A DNA stretch of 10,800 nucleotides from Chloroflexota bacterium. Its GTDB lineage: Bacteria > Chloroflexota > Anaerolineae > B4-G1. Shown here piece after piece: positions 1-7,315 of the stretch. Location: contig QMOC01000033.1 in the NCBI GenBank assembly GCA_003648085.1, positions 1 to 10,800 of the forward strand, in the 5' to 3' direction. The translations under genes and the position numbers were made by a program. The notes beneath the pieces were generated by a model, which was not told where the DNA came from, did no database searches, and saw only the letters and a program-made list of their open reading frames with translations. The first letter of the stretch is position 1; each line of letters starts with the position of its first letter.

Positions 1-16
1 CTGACGCTCAACTTTC

Positions 17-265
17 CTACTCGCCCAGTCCACCTGATACACGATAGCGTTCCTTTCGTTCGGCGAGGTAGGCTTGAAGCGAACGCCCCTGCCCGGCCTG
101 GTATTCAGCCAAGGCGATGCGAGAGTCAATGATGTCTTCCAGTTCCTCAAGCCGGTCCAGTAGAGCCTCGTATTCATCCAGAGGCAGCACTACTGCCCTG
201 CGCGTGCCCAGACTGGCTAACGTCTCCGGCGGCCCGCTTATAGTGATTGTAGCAATTGAAGACAT
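17..265 (-). CDS. Phd/YefM-like type II antitoxin
   Basis: This encodes an 82-residue acidic protein. Its centre reads RRAVVLPLDEYEALLDRLEE (about residues 22-41), followed by a charged helical tail with LEDIIDSRIALAEYQAG. That pattern is typical of short prevent-host-death (Phd/YefM) antitoxins, in which the N-terminal part binds the operator and the C-terminal helix neutralises a RelE/ParE or Doc-type toxin. The ATG at 265-263 is preceded by GGGAG (277-273) at 7-nt spacing, which supports this start. An extended -10 promoter lies just upstream. In such modules the toxin gene normally follows the antitoxin directly; here only 16 bases remain before the window edge. They contain a possible TTG start (11-9) after a GGAAAG stretch, so the toxin, if present, is off-window. 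The family assignment is from sequence pattern only. A stand-alone antitoxin remnant is the alternative. Confidence 0.75.
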   Translation of the reverse strand: MSSIATITISGPPETLASLGTRRAVVLPLDEYEALLDRLEELEDIIDSRIALAEYQAGQGRSLQAYLAERKERYRVSGGLGE

Positions 266-300
266 CCCAACACTCCCTACGCTCAGGTTTTGATGACAAA

Positions 301-309
301 ATTATACCA
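301..309 (-). promoter_or_regulatory. Extended -10 promoter for the antitoxin gene
   Basis: Read on the minus strand, this is TGGTATAAT: a perfect TATAAT hexamer with the TGn extension. The hexamer covers 306-301. The position 17 bases upstream (329-324) reads TGGGAA, a poor -35, as is usual for extended -10 promoters. Transcription would start near 294, about 30 bases before the antitoxin ATG. In Phd-type modules the antitoxin usually represses this promoter. No clear operator palindrome was found. Confidence 0.7.
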
Positions 310-352
310 TATCTGTGCCGTTTTTCCCACTTTACTGTAGGAGGCATTGCCG

Positions 353-1375
353 ATGCTTGACCAATTGAGACAGGTGGAAAAGGAAGCCCTTGCCGCGCTG
401 GAGGCGGTGGAAGACAGTGACGCGCTGGCCGCCTGGCACAGGCGCTATCTGGGAAGGAAAGGTGCGCTGACGTTGTTTTTGCGCTCCGTCGGAGAACTGC
501 CCAAGGAGGAGCGTCCGGCCTTTGGGCGGGCCGCCAATGAAGCCAAGGCTAGATTGGAAGCAGCCTCCGAGGCCCGCGCCGAGGCACTGCGTCAGGAGGA
601 GATGCAGCGCGAACTGGAACGGGGCGCACTGGACGTCACGCTGCCGGGCCGCCCCACCGGGCCGGGGCACCTGCACATCACCACCCAGACACTGCGTCAG
701 ATCACCGCCATCTTCGCCGAGATGGGATTCCAGGTCTACGAGGCCCCCGACGTCGAGACCGACGAACTGAACTTCGGGCTGCTGAATATGCCGCCCCATC
801 ACCCGGCCCGCGATATGTGGGACACCTTCTGGATCAACGACGAGGTGTTGCTGCGCACCCACACCTCGCCGGGGCAGATCCGGGTGATGCGCGAGCGCTA
901 CCCTGAGCCCATCCGCGTCATCCTGCCCGGTAAATGCTACCGCTACGAGCAAATCACCGCCCGCTCCGAGCACCAATTCTATCAAGTGGAGGGGCTGGCG
1001 ATAGGGCACGCCATCACGATGACCGACCTCATCGGCACGCTGACCGAGTTCGCGCGACGATTCTACGGGCCGGAGCGTCGTATCCGCATTCGCGGCTCCT
1101 ACTTTCCCTTCACCGAGCCTAGCATCGAAGCCGATATGGACTGCATTCTATGCGGCGGGGCGGGCTGCCGGGTGTGCAAATACTCCGGCTGGCTGGAGGT
1201 GTGCGGGGCGGGGATGGTGCACCCGGTCGTGTTACAAAACGGCGGCTACGACCCCGACGAATGGAGTGGCTTCGCCTTTGGCTTTGGCGTCGAACGACCT
1301 GCGATGGTCAAATACGGCATTGACGACATTCGCCTGTTCTACGGGAATGATTTGCGATTCCTGCGGCAGTTCTAG
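353..1375 (+). CDS. pheS: Phenylalanyl-tRNA synthetase alpha subunit
   Basis: This is the catalytic alpha subunit of the alpha2beta2 phenylalanyl-tRNA synthetase (class II), which activates phenylalanine with ATP and charges tRNA-Phe in the cytoplasm. It has 340 residues, close to the family norm (327 in E. coli). Residues 1-85 form the charged N-terminal tRNA-contacting helical arm. The class II core follows: YEAPDVETDELNF (motif 1 region), GKCYRYEQITARSEHQFYQVEG from residue 193 (motif 2), and GFGVERPAMVKYGI with the motif 3 arginine at R315. A four-cysteine cluster (C264, C267, C272, C275) sits in the insertion before LEVCGAGMVHP. A TTG at 347 is in frame, but AGGAGG (339-344) is 8 nt from the ATG at 353 and only 2 nt from that TTG, so ATG 353 is chosen. 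It is the first gene of a run pheS-glycosyltransferase-pheT. No convincing plus-strand promoter was seen in the 87-base gap upstream. Confidence 0.97.
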   Translation: MLDQLRQVEKEALAALEAVEDSDALAAWHRRYLGRKGALTLFLRSVGELPKEERPAFGRAANEAKARLEAASEARAEALRQEEMQRELERGALDVTLPGRPTGPGHLHITTQTLRQITAIFAEMGFQVYEAPDVETDELNFGLLNMPPHHPARDMWDTFWINDEVLLRTHTSPGQIRVMRERYPEPIRVILPGKCYRYEQITARSEHQFYQVEGLAIGHAITMTDLIGTLTEFARRFYGPERRIRIRGSYFPFTEPSIEADMDCILCGGAGCRVCKYSGWLEVCGAGMVHPVVLQNGGYDPDEWSGFAFGFGVERPAMVKYGIDDIRLFYGNDLRFLRQF

Positions 1376-1391
1376 TCGTACAGGAGTATAG

Positions 1392-3443
1392 GTGAGCGAA
1401 GCGCATCGTTCGAGAAACGCCGATGGCACACCGCCAGCCCAGGAGACGAGCGCCCGTGCGATCCCCTCCGCGTGGCAACGCTGGTGCGGCATACTGACCG
1501 CCTGGGTCATTGCCCTGGCCTTCGTCACCGTGGAGGTGCGCCGTGTTGCGGGTCAGGTCACCGTTCGCTACCCCGACTTTTTCGCCTGGGCGGAGCGGGC
1601 TGCCCGGTTTGACCCGCACCACCTGGCCCAGTGGCAGTGGGTGGATGGGCTATATCCGCTGGGCTACCCGCTATTGCTGCGCCTGGGGGTGGCGCTGGGT
1701 CTCGACGTCCTGAGTACCGCCTTCGCGCTCTCCATCGCCGGTGGGATTCTGGGGCTGCTGGGGGCCTTCCTGCTCATCCGGCGGATGACGGGGAGTTGGA
1801 CGCTGGCCCTGTTCACCGAAACGATCCTGGCCTGCACTGCACACTACCTCTTCTTTGCCAGCCTGGACAGCACGGATATGCTGGCGGGGGGATTGCAAAT
1901 CTGCTCCCTCGCCACTCTGTTCACAGACGGACGGCGACGCCGCGTAGCCTTTTGGTCTGGCTTGCTCGCCGGCCTCAGTTACCTCATCCGGTACACTGCC
2001 TCGCTGAGCATCCTCCTGTGCGCTCTCTACCTGGTGGGATGCGCGTGGGCCCGACGGGAGCGCGGATGGTGGTCGGTGCCTGGCGTATATCTACTTGGCG
2101 CAGCGGTGGGAGCAGCCCCTCAATTAATCGCCAGCACCCTGGTTAAAGGAAACCCATTCTATACCACTCAAGCGCATAATCTCTGGTTCCACCTCACCGG
2201 CAGCAGCGACTACATCTTCGACTGGAACGCCGTGCCGATGGATATACCCGTGTGGGAGGTCATACGCGCCTATCCGAGAGAGTTGGTCACCCACTGGCTG
2301 GCTCAATTTCGCAGTTTCTGGGTGACCCAGGACGCGGTAGTGCTGGACGCCCCCTTCGCGCCGCTGATGCAGGCCGGGTTACTCTTCACGCTGCTGGCCC
2401 CCACCGGACTCAGGCGCTCCGTCCGGACGTTCCTGGGCCTGTACGTCGTCGGCATCGTGGCTTTGCTCTCCTTCATCCGACTGGACAAGCGATTTCTCAT
2501 CGTGCTGATGCCGACGCTGGTGTTCACCACGGTGTACTTCCTGTGGACGATCCTGCCGGCCAAAATCAGGATGCGACGAGGAGCGGTCCCGTTGCGCATC
2601 CCCGTGATGATACTCCTGACCATCTGGAGCATAGGGTATCCACTACGGTTTATGCGAAGCAATCCAAAAGACCGGGGGACGCTCGAAGTGAGCAATACGC
2701 TGCACGCAGCCGGCATGCAATCTGCTGACCAGGTGTACAGTACTCACCTGCGCTACCACGACGTGGCCGATCCGTGGAAGCGCCGTTTCGCGATGGCGTT
2801 CGCCATTGCCCCAAGGCTGGAGTCGTATGAGGCTCTGCTGGAACTGCTTCAGCGTGGCGACTATTGGTTTTTCATCTACGACCGCGACACCGGCGTATCC
2901 CTGTATCCCAACCTGCAATTCCTGCTCTCGCCCGAAAGCCGACCCGAGGGCCTGGCCCCTGTGTACGTGGAGGAGAAGCGCAAGTACGTAATCTACAGGG
3001 TATTAGACGAACCACTCTCGTACCAGCCGATATACGCATCTTGGGCGAACGGTATCACGCTGAAGGGCTACGAAACGTATCTCTGCGACGACGAGCCACG
3101 ACGCAACAATCGCCAGCGTCTGGGGGTGTACCTGTACTGGCAGGCCACTCAGCCGGTGACTGATATGCTTAAGGTCTTCGTGCACGTGATGGATGCGGCC
3201 GGTCAGTTGGTCGCTCAGCACGATGGCATTCCGGCGCTGTGGACTTATTCCACCGACAGGTGGGCGGTGGGCGAGACCGTCGTGGATTTCCACCAGGTGT
3301 TGCTTGAGACGGCCCTGCCACCCGGCTCCTACTCCATACGAGTAGGCTTATATACGGAAGACGCAGGCCGGGTCGCGGTACTGGATTCGTCCGGTGCTCC
3401 GGCTGGCGACTTTGTGACCCTGCAAACCATGACCATCCCTTAG
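1392..3443 (+). CDS. Multi-span membrane glycosyltransferase (GT-C/GT39-like)
   Basis: This 683-residue integral membrane protein starts at GTG 1392, with AGGAG at 1382-1386. Hydrophobic spans are visible at about residues 31-49, 105-129, 135-156, 186-218 (one or two), 229-249, 322-337, 344-362, 366-388 and 401-420. The first extracytoplasmic loop holds YPDFFAWAERAARF and WVDGLYPLGYPLL, and RLDKRFLIVLMP precedes a late span. This plan matches ArnT/PMT-like GT-C enzymes that use polyprenyl-phosphate sugars, though a canonical DE/DD catalytic pair in the first loop is not obvious. After the last span come about 260 residues outside the membrane. They end in a beta-rich domain (about 545-683) with LYWQATQPV, KVFVHVMDAAGQLVAQHDG and LPPGSYSIRVGLY, a module often fused to such transferases in Chloroflexota. 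Sugar and acceptor cannot be told. It sits between pheS and pheT with gaps of 16 and 18 bases, so it is very likely co-transcribed. No functional link to tRNA charging is known. Confidence 0.8.
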   Translation: MSEAHRSRNADGTPPAQETSARAIPSAWQRWCGILTAWVIALAFVTVEVRRVAGQVTVRYPDFFAWAERAARFDPHHLAQWQWVDGLYPLGYPLLLRLGVALGLDVLSTAFALSIAGGILGLLGAFLLIRRMTGSWTLALFTETILACTAHYLFFASLDSTDMLAGGLQICSLATLFTDGRRRRVAFWSGLLAGLSYLIRYTASLSILLCALYLVGCAWARRERGWWSVPGVYLLGAAVGAAPQLIASTLVKGNPFYTTQAHNLWFHLTGSSDYIFDWNAVPMDIPVWEVIRAYPRELVTHWLAQFRSFWVTQDAVVLDAPFAPLMQAGLLFTLLAPTGLRRSVRTFLGLYVVGIVALLSFIRLDKRFLIVLMPTLVFTTVYFLWTILPAKIRMRRGAVPLRIPVMILLTIWSIGYPLRFMRSNPKDRGTLEVSNTLHAAGMQSADQVYSTHLRYHDVADPWKRRFAMAFAIAPRLESYEALLELLQRGDYWFFIYDRDTGVSLYPNLQFLLSPESRPEGLAPVYVEEKRKYVIYRVLDEPLSYQPIYASWANGITLKGYETYLCDDEPRRNNRQRLGVYLYWQATQPVTDMLKVFVHVMDAAGQLVAQHDGIPALWTYSTDRWAVGETVVDFHQVLLETALPPGSYSIRVGLYTEDAGRVAVLDSSGAPAGDFVTLQTMTIP

Positions 3444-3461
3444 ATCATAGGAGGAGGCGCA

Positions 3462-5993
3462 ATGAAGGTTCCCTTATCCTGGCTCAAAGACTACGTAGAC
3501 ATCCCGGTTTCCATCAAGGAACTGGCCGAACGGCTGACACTGGCCGGACTGGATGTGGAGACTATCGAATACATCGGCCTACCGGGGGCTGAACTACCCT
3601 GGGACCCGGAGAAGGTCGTCGTCGGCGAGATCCGCGCCGTGTATCCCCACCCCAACGCCGACCGGCTGGTCCTGGCGGAGGTGGAGTACGGTGGCCCGGA
3701 GCCCGAAGTCGTCGTCTCCGGGCCTCCCAGTTTGCTACCACTCCGAGGGCAGAGCGATCTGCACCTCAAGGTGGCCTTCGCGATGGAGGGCGCTCGCCTC
3801 TGGGATCCCTACTCCGAGGAGCCGCGCATCAAGAAATTGAAGAAGGCCAGAATCCGCGGCGTCACTTCGCGGGCGATGGTCTGCTCGGAAAAGGAATTGG
3901 GCCTCTCCGACGAGCACGTGGACATCATCTACCTGCCCGACGACGCGCCCGTCGGTACGCCGCTGGCCGAGTACCTGGGCGACGCTGTGCTGGAGTTCGA
4001 TATCCAGGGGCCTTTCGCCCACCTGTACTCGGTCTTCGGCATCGCCCGCGAGGCGGCGGCGCTCCTCGACGTGCCGCTCAGAAGGGACGTGCTCGAAGTG
4101 CTGGAGCGACATCCGGCGGAACTGACCCCCACGCCTGACTTCATCGCGCTCGAGATCGCCGATCCTGACCTGTGCCCACGCTACTCGGCGGCCTTCATCC
4201 GAGGCGTGGAAGTGAAGCCCTCCCCCTTCTGGATGCAGATGCGGCTGCGCCGCGCCGGGATGCGTCCCATCAACAACATCGTGGACGTCACCAACTACGT
4301 GATGCTGGAGTTGGGGCAGCCGCTGCACGCCTTCGACTACCACCTCCTGCGTCCCAGGCCGGGCGAAGACCGCCCGGTCATTATCGTGCGCCGCGCCGAA
4401 CCCGGTGAGCAGATGATGACTCTCGACGGGATCTCACGCACCTTCGACGAAGAAATGCTACTCATCACCGACGGCGGCGGCCCTGTGGCCGTGGCCGGTG
4501 TGATGGGCGGTCTGGAAAGCGAGGTCACCGAGGAGACGACCGACGTCCTCCTGGAGTCGGCGAACTTCCATTTCCTCAACATCCGCCGCACCTCCCGCCT
4601 GCTGGGGCTGACGACCGACGCAAGCCAGCGCTTCGGGCGGCGGGTGGACCCGGAGTTGACGGTGAAGGCAGCGGCACGGGCGGCCCATCTGATGGCGGAA
4701 CTGGCCGGTGGCACCGTCGTCCCGGTCATCGGTGATTTGTACCCTGGCCGTCAGCCGCAGCGGGTCGTCGTCTTTGACCCGGCCTACGCCACCCGTGTCC
4801 TGGGCGTCGAGATCCCGACGGACGAAATCATCCGCATCCTCACCTCTCTTGAGTTTCAGGTTTCGGGGTTGCAGGTTTCAAGTTTAACAGACAGCGGGGA
4901 ACCTGAAACCCTGAACGTGATGGTTCCATCCCATCGCCTCGACGTCACGCGGCCCATAGACTTGGTTGAGGAGGTGGGACGCATCTGGGGCTACGACCGC
5001 TTCCCAACGACGCTTATGCGCGACGAATTGCCGCCGCAGCGGGCCAACCCCCGCCTGGAAGGGGCTGAGCGCGTGCGTGACCTTCTAACCGGCTGTGGAC
5101 TGGACGAGGTCATCACCTACTCGCTGGTGAACATTGAGGACGAGGGAAAACTGCGGCCTCAGGGGCCACCCCCTGACCCGGCCGACCATCTGCGCCTGCG
5201 GAATCCCTTGTCGGCGGAGCGTGCTTACCTGCGGCAGACGCTACTTCCCTCCCTGCTCCACACCACCCGCGAGAACCTGCGCTTCCTCGACCGCGTGGCC
5301 ATCTTCGAGATCGGCGCGGTCTACCTGCCGGTGGAGGGGCAGACGCTCCCCGACGAGCCGCGTCGGCTGGGCATCGTGATGACCGGGCCGAGAGAGGCCC
5401 GCTCGTGGCTGGAGGGACAGGACCGCGCGCCGGTGGGCTTCTACGATCTCAAGGGGGTAGTGGAGGCACTGTTGGCAGGGTTGGGTCTGGAGGGGACGTT
5501 CGAGCCGGGCGAGCACCCGGCCTTCCATCCGGGCCGCTGTGCGCAGGTGAGCGTTGGGGACGGCGCGGTGGGCGTGATGGGGGAACTGCACCCTCTGGTG
5601 CGGGAGGCCTTCGACCTGCCGGAGCAGCCTGTCTGCGCGTTGGAGTTTGACCTGGACGGGCTGCTGGCGGCCTGGGGAGCGCCGCGTAGGATGGTGCCCA
5701 TCTCCGTCCACCCGCCGGTCTACGAGGACCTGGCGCTGGTGGTGGACGAGGCAGTACCGGCAATACGGGTACGCGACCTCATCGCCCAGACCGGCAGGCC
5801 GCTTGTGCGCTCGGTCGTGCTGTTCGACGTCTATCGAGGGGAGCAAGTGGGGGCCGGTAAGAAGAGTCTAGCCTACCGCCTCACCTATCAGGCGGGCGAC
5901 CGCACGCTGACCGACCGGGAGGTTGCCAAACTGCGGGCCAAGATCGTGCGCCGGCTGGAGCGGGAACTGGGCGCGACGCTGCGAGGCACATAG
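3462..5993 (+). CDS. pheT: Phenylalanyl-tRNA synthetase beta subunit
   Basis: This is the beta subunit of phenylalanyl-tRNA synthetase. It binds tRNA-Phe and edits mischarged Tyr-tRNA-Phe, and assembles with PheS. It has 843 residues, somewhat longer than E. coli PheT (795). Domains in order are: N-terminal segment 1-38; EMAP/OB-like tRNA-binding domain about 39-160 (GEIRAVYPHPNADRLVLAEV); B3/B4 editing domain about 200-410 (INNIVDVTNYVMLELGQPLHAFD, GVMGG, then TTDASQRFGRRVDPE); B5 domain about 427-515 ending VEEVGRIWGYDRFP; class II-like core about 520-740; and an FDX-ACB anticodon-binding domain about 746-840 (PVYEDLALVVDE to KLRAKIVRRLERELG). ATG 3462 follows AGGAGGAGG (3449-3457). Two oddities are visible. 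The usual TPNRxDCLS segment before GIAREAAAL is replaced by QGPFAHLYS (182-190). The B5 domain has about 10 extra residues encoded by a repeat-rich tract (4853-4916). The reading frame is intact. Its TAG stop is also the left end of a palindromic element. Confidence 0.97.
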   Translation: MKVPLSWLKDYVDIPVSIKELAERLTLAGLDVETIEYIGLPGAELPWDPEKVVVGEIRAVYPHPNADRLVLAEVEYGGPEPEVVVSGPPSLLPLRGQSDLHLKVAFAMEGARLWDPYSEEPRIKKLKKARIRGVTSRAMVCSEKELGLSDEHVDIIYLPDDAPVGTPLAEYLGDAVLEFDIQGPFAHLYSVFGIAREAAALLDVPLRRDVLEVLERHPAELTPTPDFIALEIADPDLCPRYSAAFIRGVEVKPSPFWMQMRLRRAGMRPINNIVDVTNYVMLELGQPLHAFDYHLLRPRPGEDRPVIIVRRAEPGEQMMTLDGISRTFDEEMLLITDGGGPVAVAGVMGGLESEVTEETTDVLLESANFHFLNIRRTSRLLGLTTDASQRFGRRVDPELTVKAAARAAHLMAELAGGTVVPVIGDLYPGRQPQRVVVFDPAYATRVLGVEIPTDEIIRILTSLEFQVSGLQVSSLTDSGEPETLNVMVPSHRLDVTRPIDLVEEVGRIWGYDRFPTTLMRDELPPQRANPRLEGAERVRDLLTGCGLDEVITYSLVNIEDEGKLRPQGPPPDPADHLRLRNPLSAERAYLRQTLLPSLLHTTRENLRFLDRVAIFEIGAVYLPVEGQTLPDEPRRLGIVMTGPREARSWLEGQDRAPVGFYDLKGVVEALLAGLGLEGTFEPGEHPAFHPGRCAQVSVGDGAVGVMGELHPLVREAFDLPEQPVCALEFDLDGLLAAWGAPRRMVPISVHPPVYEDLALVVDEAVPAIRVRDLIAQTGRPLVRSVVLFDVYRGEQVGAGKKSLAYRLTYQAGDRTLTDREVAKLRAKIVRRLERELGATLRGT
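4853..4916 (+). repeat. Inverted/direct repeat tract inside pheT
   Basis: GTTTCAGGTT at 4853-4862 is a perfect inverted match to AACCTGAAAC at 4900-4909, with 37 bases between. CAGGTTTC also occurs as a direct repeat at 4857-4864 and 4872-4879, and a further CCCTGAAC closes the tract. It is richer in A/T than the surrounding GC-rich coding sequence. It encodes the stretch between EFQV and MVPSHRLD of the B5 domain, where PheT proteins usually have a much shorter turn. I infer that an intergenic-type short repeat was inserted in frame into a tolerant loop. Confidence 0.65.
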
Positions 5994-6043
5994 GGGCAGG
6001 TCTCGCGCCTGCCCTCCGGGGGCAACCGTGAGGGTTGCCCCTA
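5991..6043. repeat. Palindromic twin-hairpin element with 8-bp terminal inverted repeats; possible bidirectional terminator
   Basis: The element is bounded by TAGGGGCA (5991-5998) and its exact inverted copy TGCCCCTA (6036-6043). Inside are two hairpins: GGGCAGG/CCTGCCC (5994-6000 with 6008-6014, loop TCTCGCG) and GGGGCAACC/GGTTGCCCC (6019-6027 with 6033-6041, loop GTGAG). The left end is the TAG stop of pheT and the right end, on the other strand, is the TAG stop of the TPR gene. It lies exactly between two converging genes and could end transcription from both sides, although no T-run follows either hairpin, so a classical intrinsic terminator is doubtful. CTCGCG in loop 1 can pair with CGTGAG spanning loop 2, with one G-U pair. 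I infer a dispersed palindromic repeat of the GGGGC-type. Confidence 0.75.
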
Positions 6044-6586
6044 CCTGCCCCCTAGCAGCCGGGCGCGCAGATTGAACAGGCCCCGCAATGCTTTCTGGCT
6101 GACGGTCGGTTTTTGCAGCGTCTGCAGGCCGGCCTCGTAGGTCGCCAAACCACCGCTGCGATCACCCGTCTTCCACATCTGCACGCCCAGGGCCAGCAGC
6201 GTCTCCCCCTGATGTTGAACGTCGCCCAGTTCGGCGAAGATATCGGCGGCCTGGCGCAGACATTCCTTCGCTTTATCGCGCTCACCCTTGCTGGCGTACA
6301 GCCCGCCCAGATTGCCCAGCGTCTGCGCCTCGCGGCTGCGATCACTCAGGCGGACAAAGGCCGCTCTGGCCTCGTCCAGGGCCACGATCGCTTCATCCCA
6401 CTGACCCTGCATCCGATAGATCACACCCAGGTTGTTCACCATCTCGGCTGCCTCAACCTCGTTCCCCTCGGCGGCGAACATCTCCTGGGCCTGTCCAAAC
6501 CTGGCGGCGGCCTCTTCGTACAGCCCTTCCTGGAACAGCCGCAGCCCTTCCTCCTTCAATTCCTCTGCGGAAGCCGGCTTATCCAT
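6041..6586 (-). CDS. Small tetratricopeptide-repeat (TPR) protein
   Basis: This 181-residue soluble protein is almost entirely made of about four TPR helical hairpins. The units begin near residues 7 (EELKEEGLRLFQEGLYEEAAARF), 46 (EMVNNLGVIYRMQGQWDEAIVAL), 86 (TLGNLGGLYASKGERDKAKECL) and 126 (TLLALGVQMWKTGDRSGGLATY), followed by a basic tail. The G/A/Y spacing of each unit fits the TPR consensus. TPR arrays bind peptides of partner proteins, and no catalytic domain is present. GTG 6589 is directly before ATG 6586. GGGGG (6598-6594) is 7 nt from the ATG and 4 nt from the GTG, so the ATG is preferred. It starts 22 bases after the stop of the tandem-HTH regulator, so the two are probably one transcript and may act together. 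No signal peptide or membrane span is visible, so it is cytoplasmic. Its stop codon coincides with the end of the palindromic element at 5991-6043. The partner is unknown. Confidence 0.85.
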   Translation of the reverse strand: MDKPASAEELKEEGLRLFQEGLYEEAAARFGQAQEMFAAEGNEVEAAEMVNNLGVIYRMQGQWDEAIVALDEARAAFVRLSDRSREAQTLGNLGGLYASKGERDKAKECLRQAADIFAELGDVQHQGETLLALGVQMWKTGDRSGGLATYEAGLQTLQKPTVSQKALRGLFNLRARLLGGR

Positions 6587-6608
6587 CACGGCACCCCCAA
6601 TCCTGCAA

Positions 6609-7280
6609 TCAATACGTGATGTCCAGCAGTCCTTCGGCGATGGCGCGCAGTCCTCCGGCCGGCATCTGGGCCAGTTTCATCGCCACCTCCAGGTATTTGA
6701 TGTTGATCGGCTTGGTGACGAACTCCTGCACCTCTCTGGGAAGTTCGCAGAAACGACGCCAGGTCTCCTCCTGCCGGTGCCATTCTCCCACCGGGCCTTC
6801 CTGGTGGTCGAGGAAGTGTTCTAGAGGCAGATGCAGGTGCTGGGCCAATAACTCCAGTTCTGCCAGCGGGATGGGCCGCTCTCCGTGCTCATAGGCGGAG
6901 AGGCGGCTGGCCGAGCAGCCCAGTACCTCCGCCAACTCCCTCTGGGAGATACCGGCCTCCAGCCGGGCCTGGCGCAGGAGCGCCCCCACGATGCGATGGC
7001 GCAGGGCCAATACCTCCCGCAATGGCGGCGGCTTTTCCTGCGCTGCAAGTTTCGGTTCACGTTCCCAGAAGTGCGTTATCGGCGTATTGAGCACGTAAGC
7101 CAACACCTCCAACTCTGGCAGAGAGATGGGTTTGCGTCCCTCCTCATACGCCGTAATGGTGCTGGTGGAAACTCCCAGCGTGTCCGCACATTCCCGCTTA
7201 GTTTTCCCGGCCCGCTCCCGTGCATCACGTAACAACAGGCCAATGATGCGGTTGCGCAGGGCCAATTCTTCCTCAGCCAT
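6609..7280 (-). CDS. Transcriptional regulator with two tandem HTH_XRE domains
   Basis: This 223-residue protein has two XRE/Cro-CI helix-turn-helix domains in tandem, at about residues 6-72 and 91-157. The two are clearly an internal duplication: aligned without gaps at an offset of 85 residues, 37 of 67 positions are identical (LALR, GxLLRxAR, AYExG, PIxLxELExLA, HF). The recognition helices differ (STSTITAYEEG versus SASRLSAYEHG), so the halves may read different half-sites. A helical C-terminal part (about 165-223) ends in LPREVQEFVTKPINIKYLEV and AIAEGLLDITY, perhaps for dimerisation or effector sensing. TTG 7283 precedes ATG 7280. AGGAGG (7291-7286) is 5 nt from the ATG and 2 nt from the TTG, so the ATG is taken. 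It is transcribed divergently from ppdK and ahead of the TPR gene. Autoregulation and control of ppdK are plausible inferences. No peptidase or kinase domain is fused. Confidence 0.9.
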   Translation of the reverse strand: MAEEELALRNRIIGLLLRDARERAGKTKRECADTLGVSTSTITAYEEGRKPISLPELEVLAYVLNTPITHFWEREPKLAAQEKPPPLREVLALRHRIVGALLRQARLEAGISQRELAEVLGCSASRLSAYEHGERPIPLAELELLAQHLHLPLEHFLDHQEGPVGEWHRQEETWRRFCELPREVQEFVTKPINIKYLEVAMKLAQMPAGGLRAIAEGLLDITY

Positions 7281-7315
7281 CAACCCCTCCTCGGACGAGA
7301 CCTATGATGAACATG

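Noticed and set aside
266..352. T-box or other riboswitch ahead of pheS
   Set aside because: The gap is only 87 bases, is shared with the divergent antitoxin promoter, and shows no specifier or antiterminator structure.
332..1009. A 225-codon open frame antisense to pheS
   Set aside because: It fully overlaps conserved pheS sequence and its glycine- and histidine-rich translation shows no domain; it is a shadow frame.
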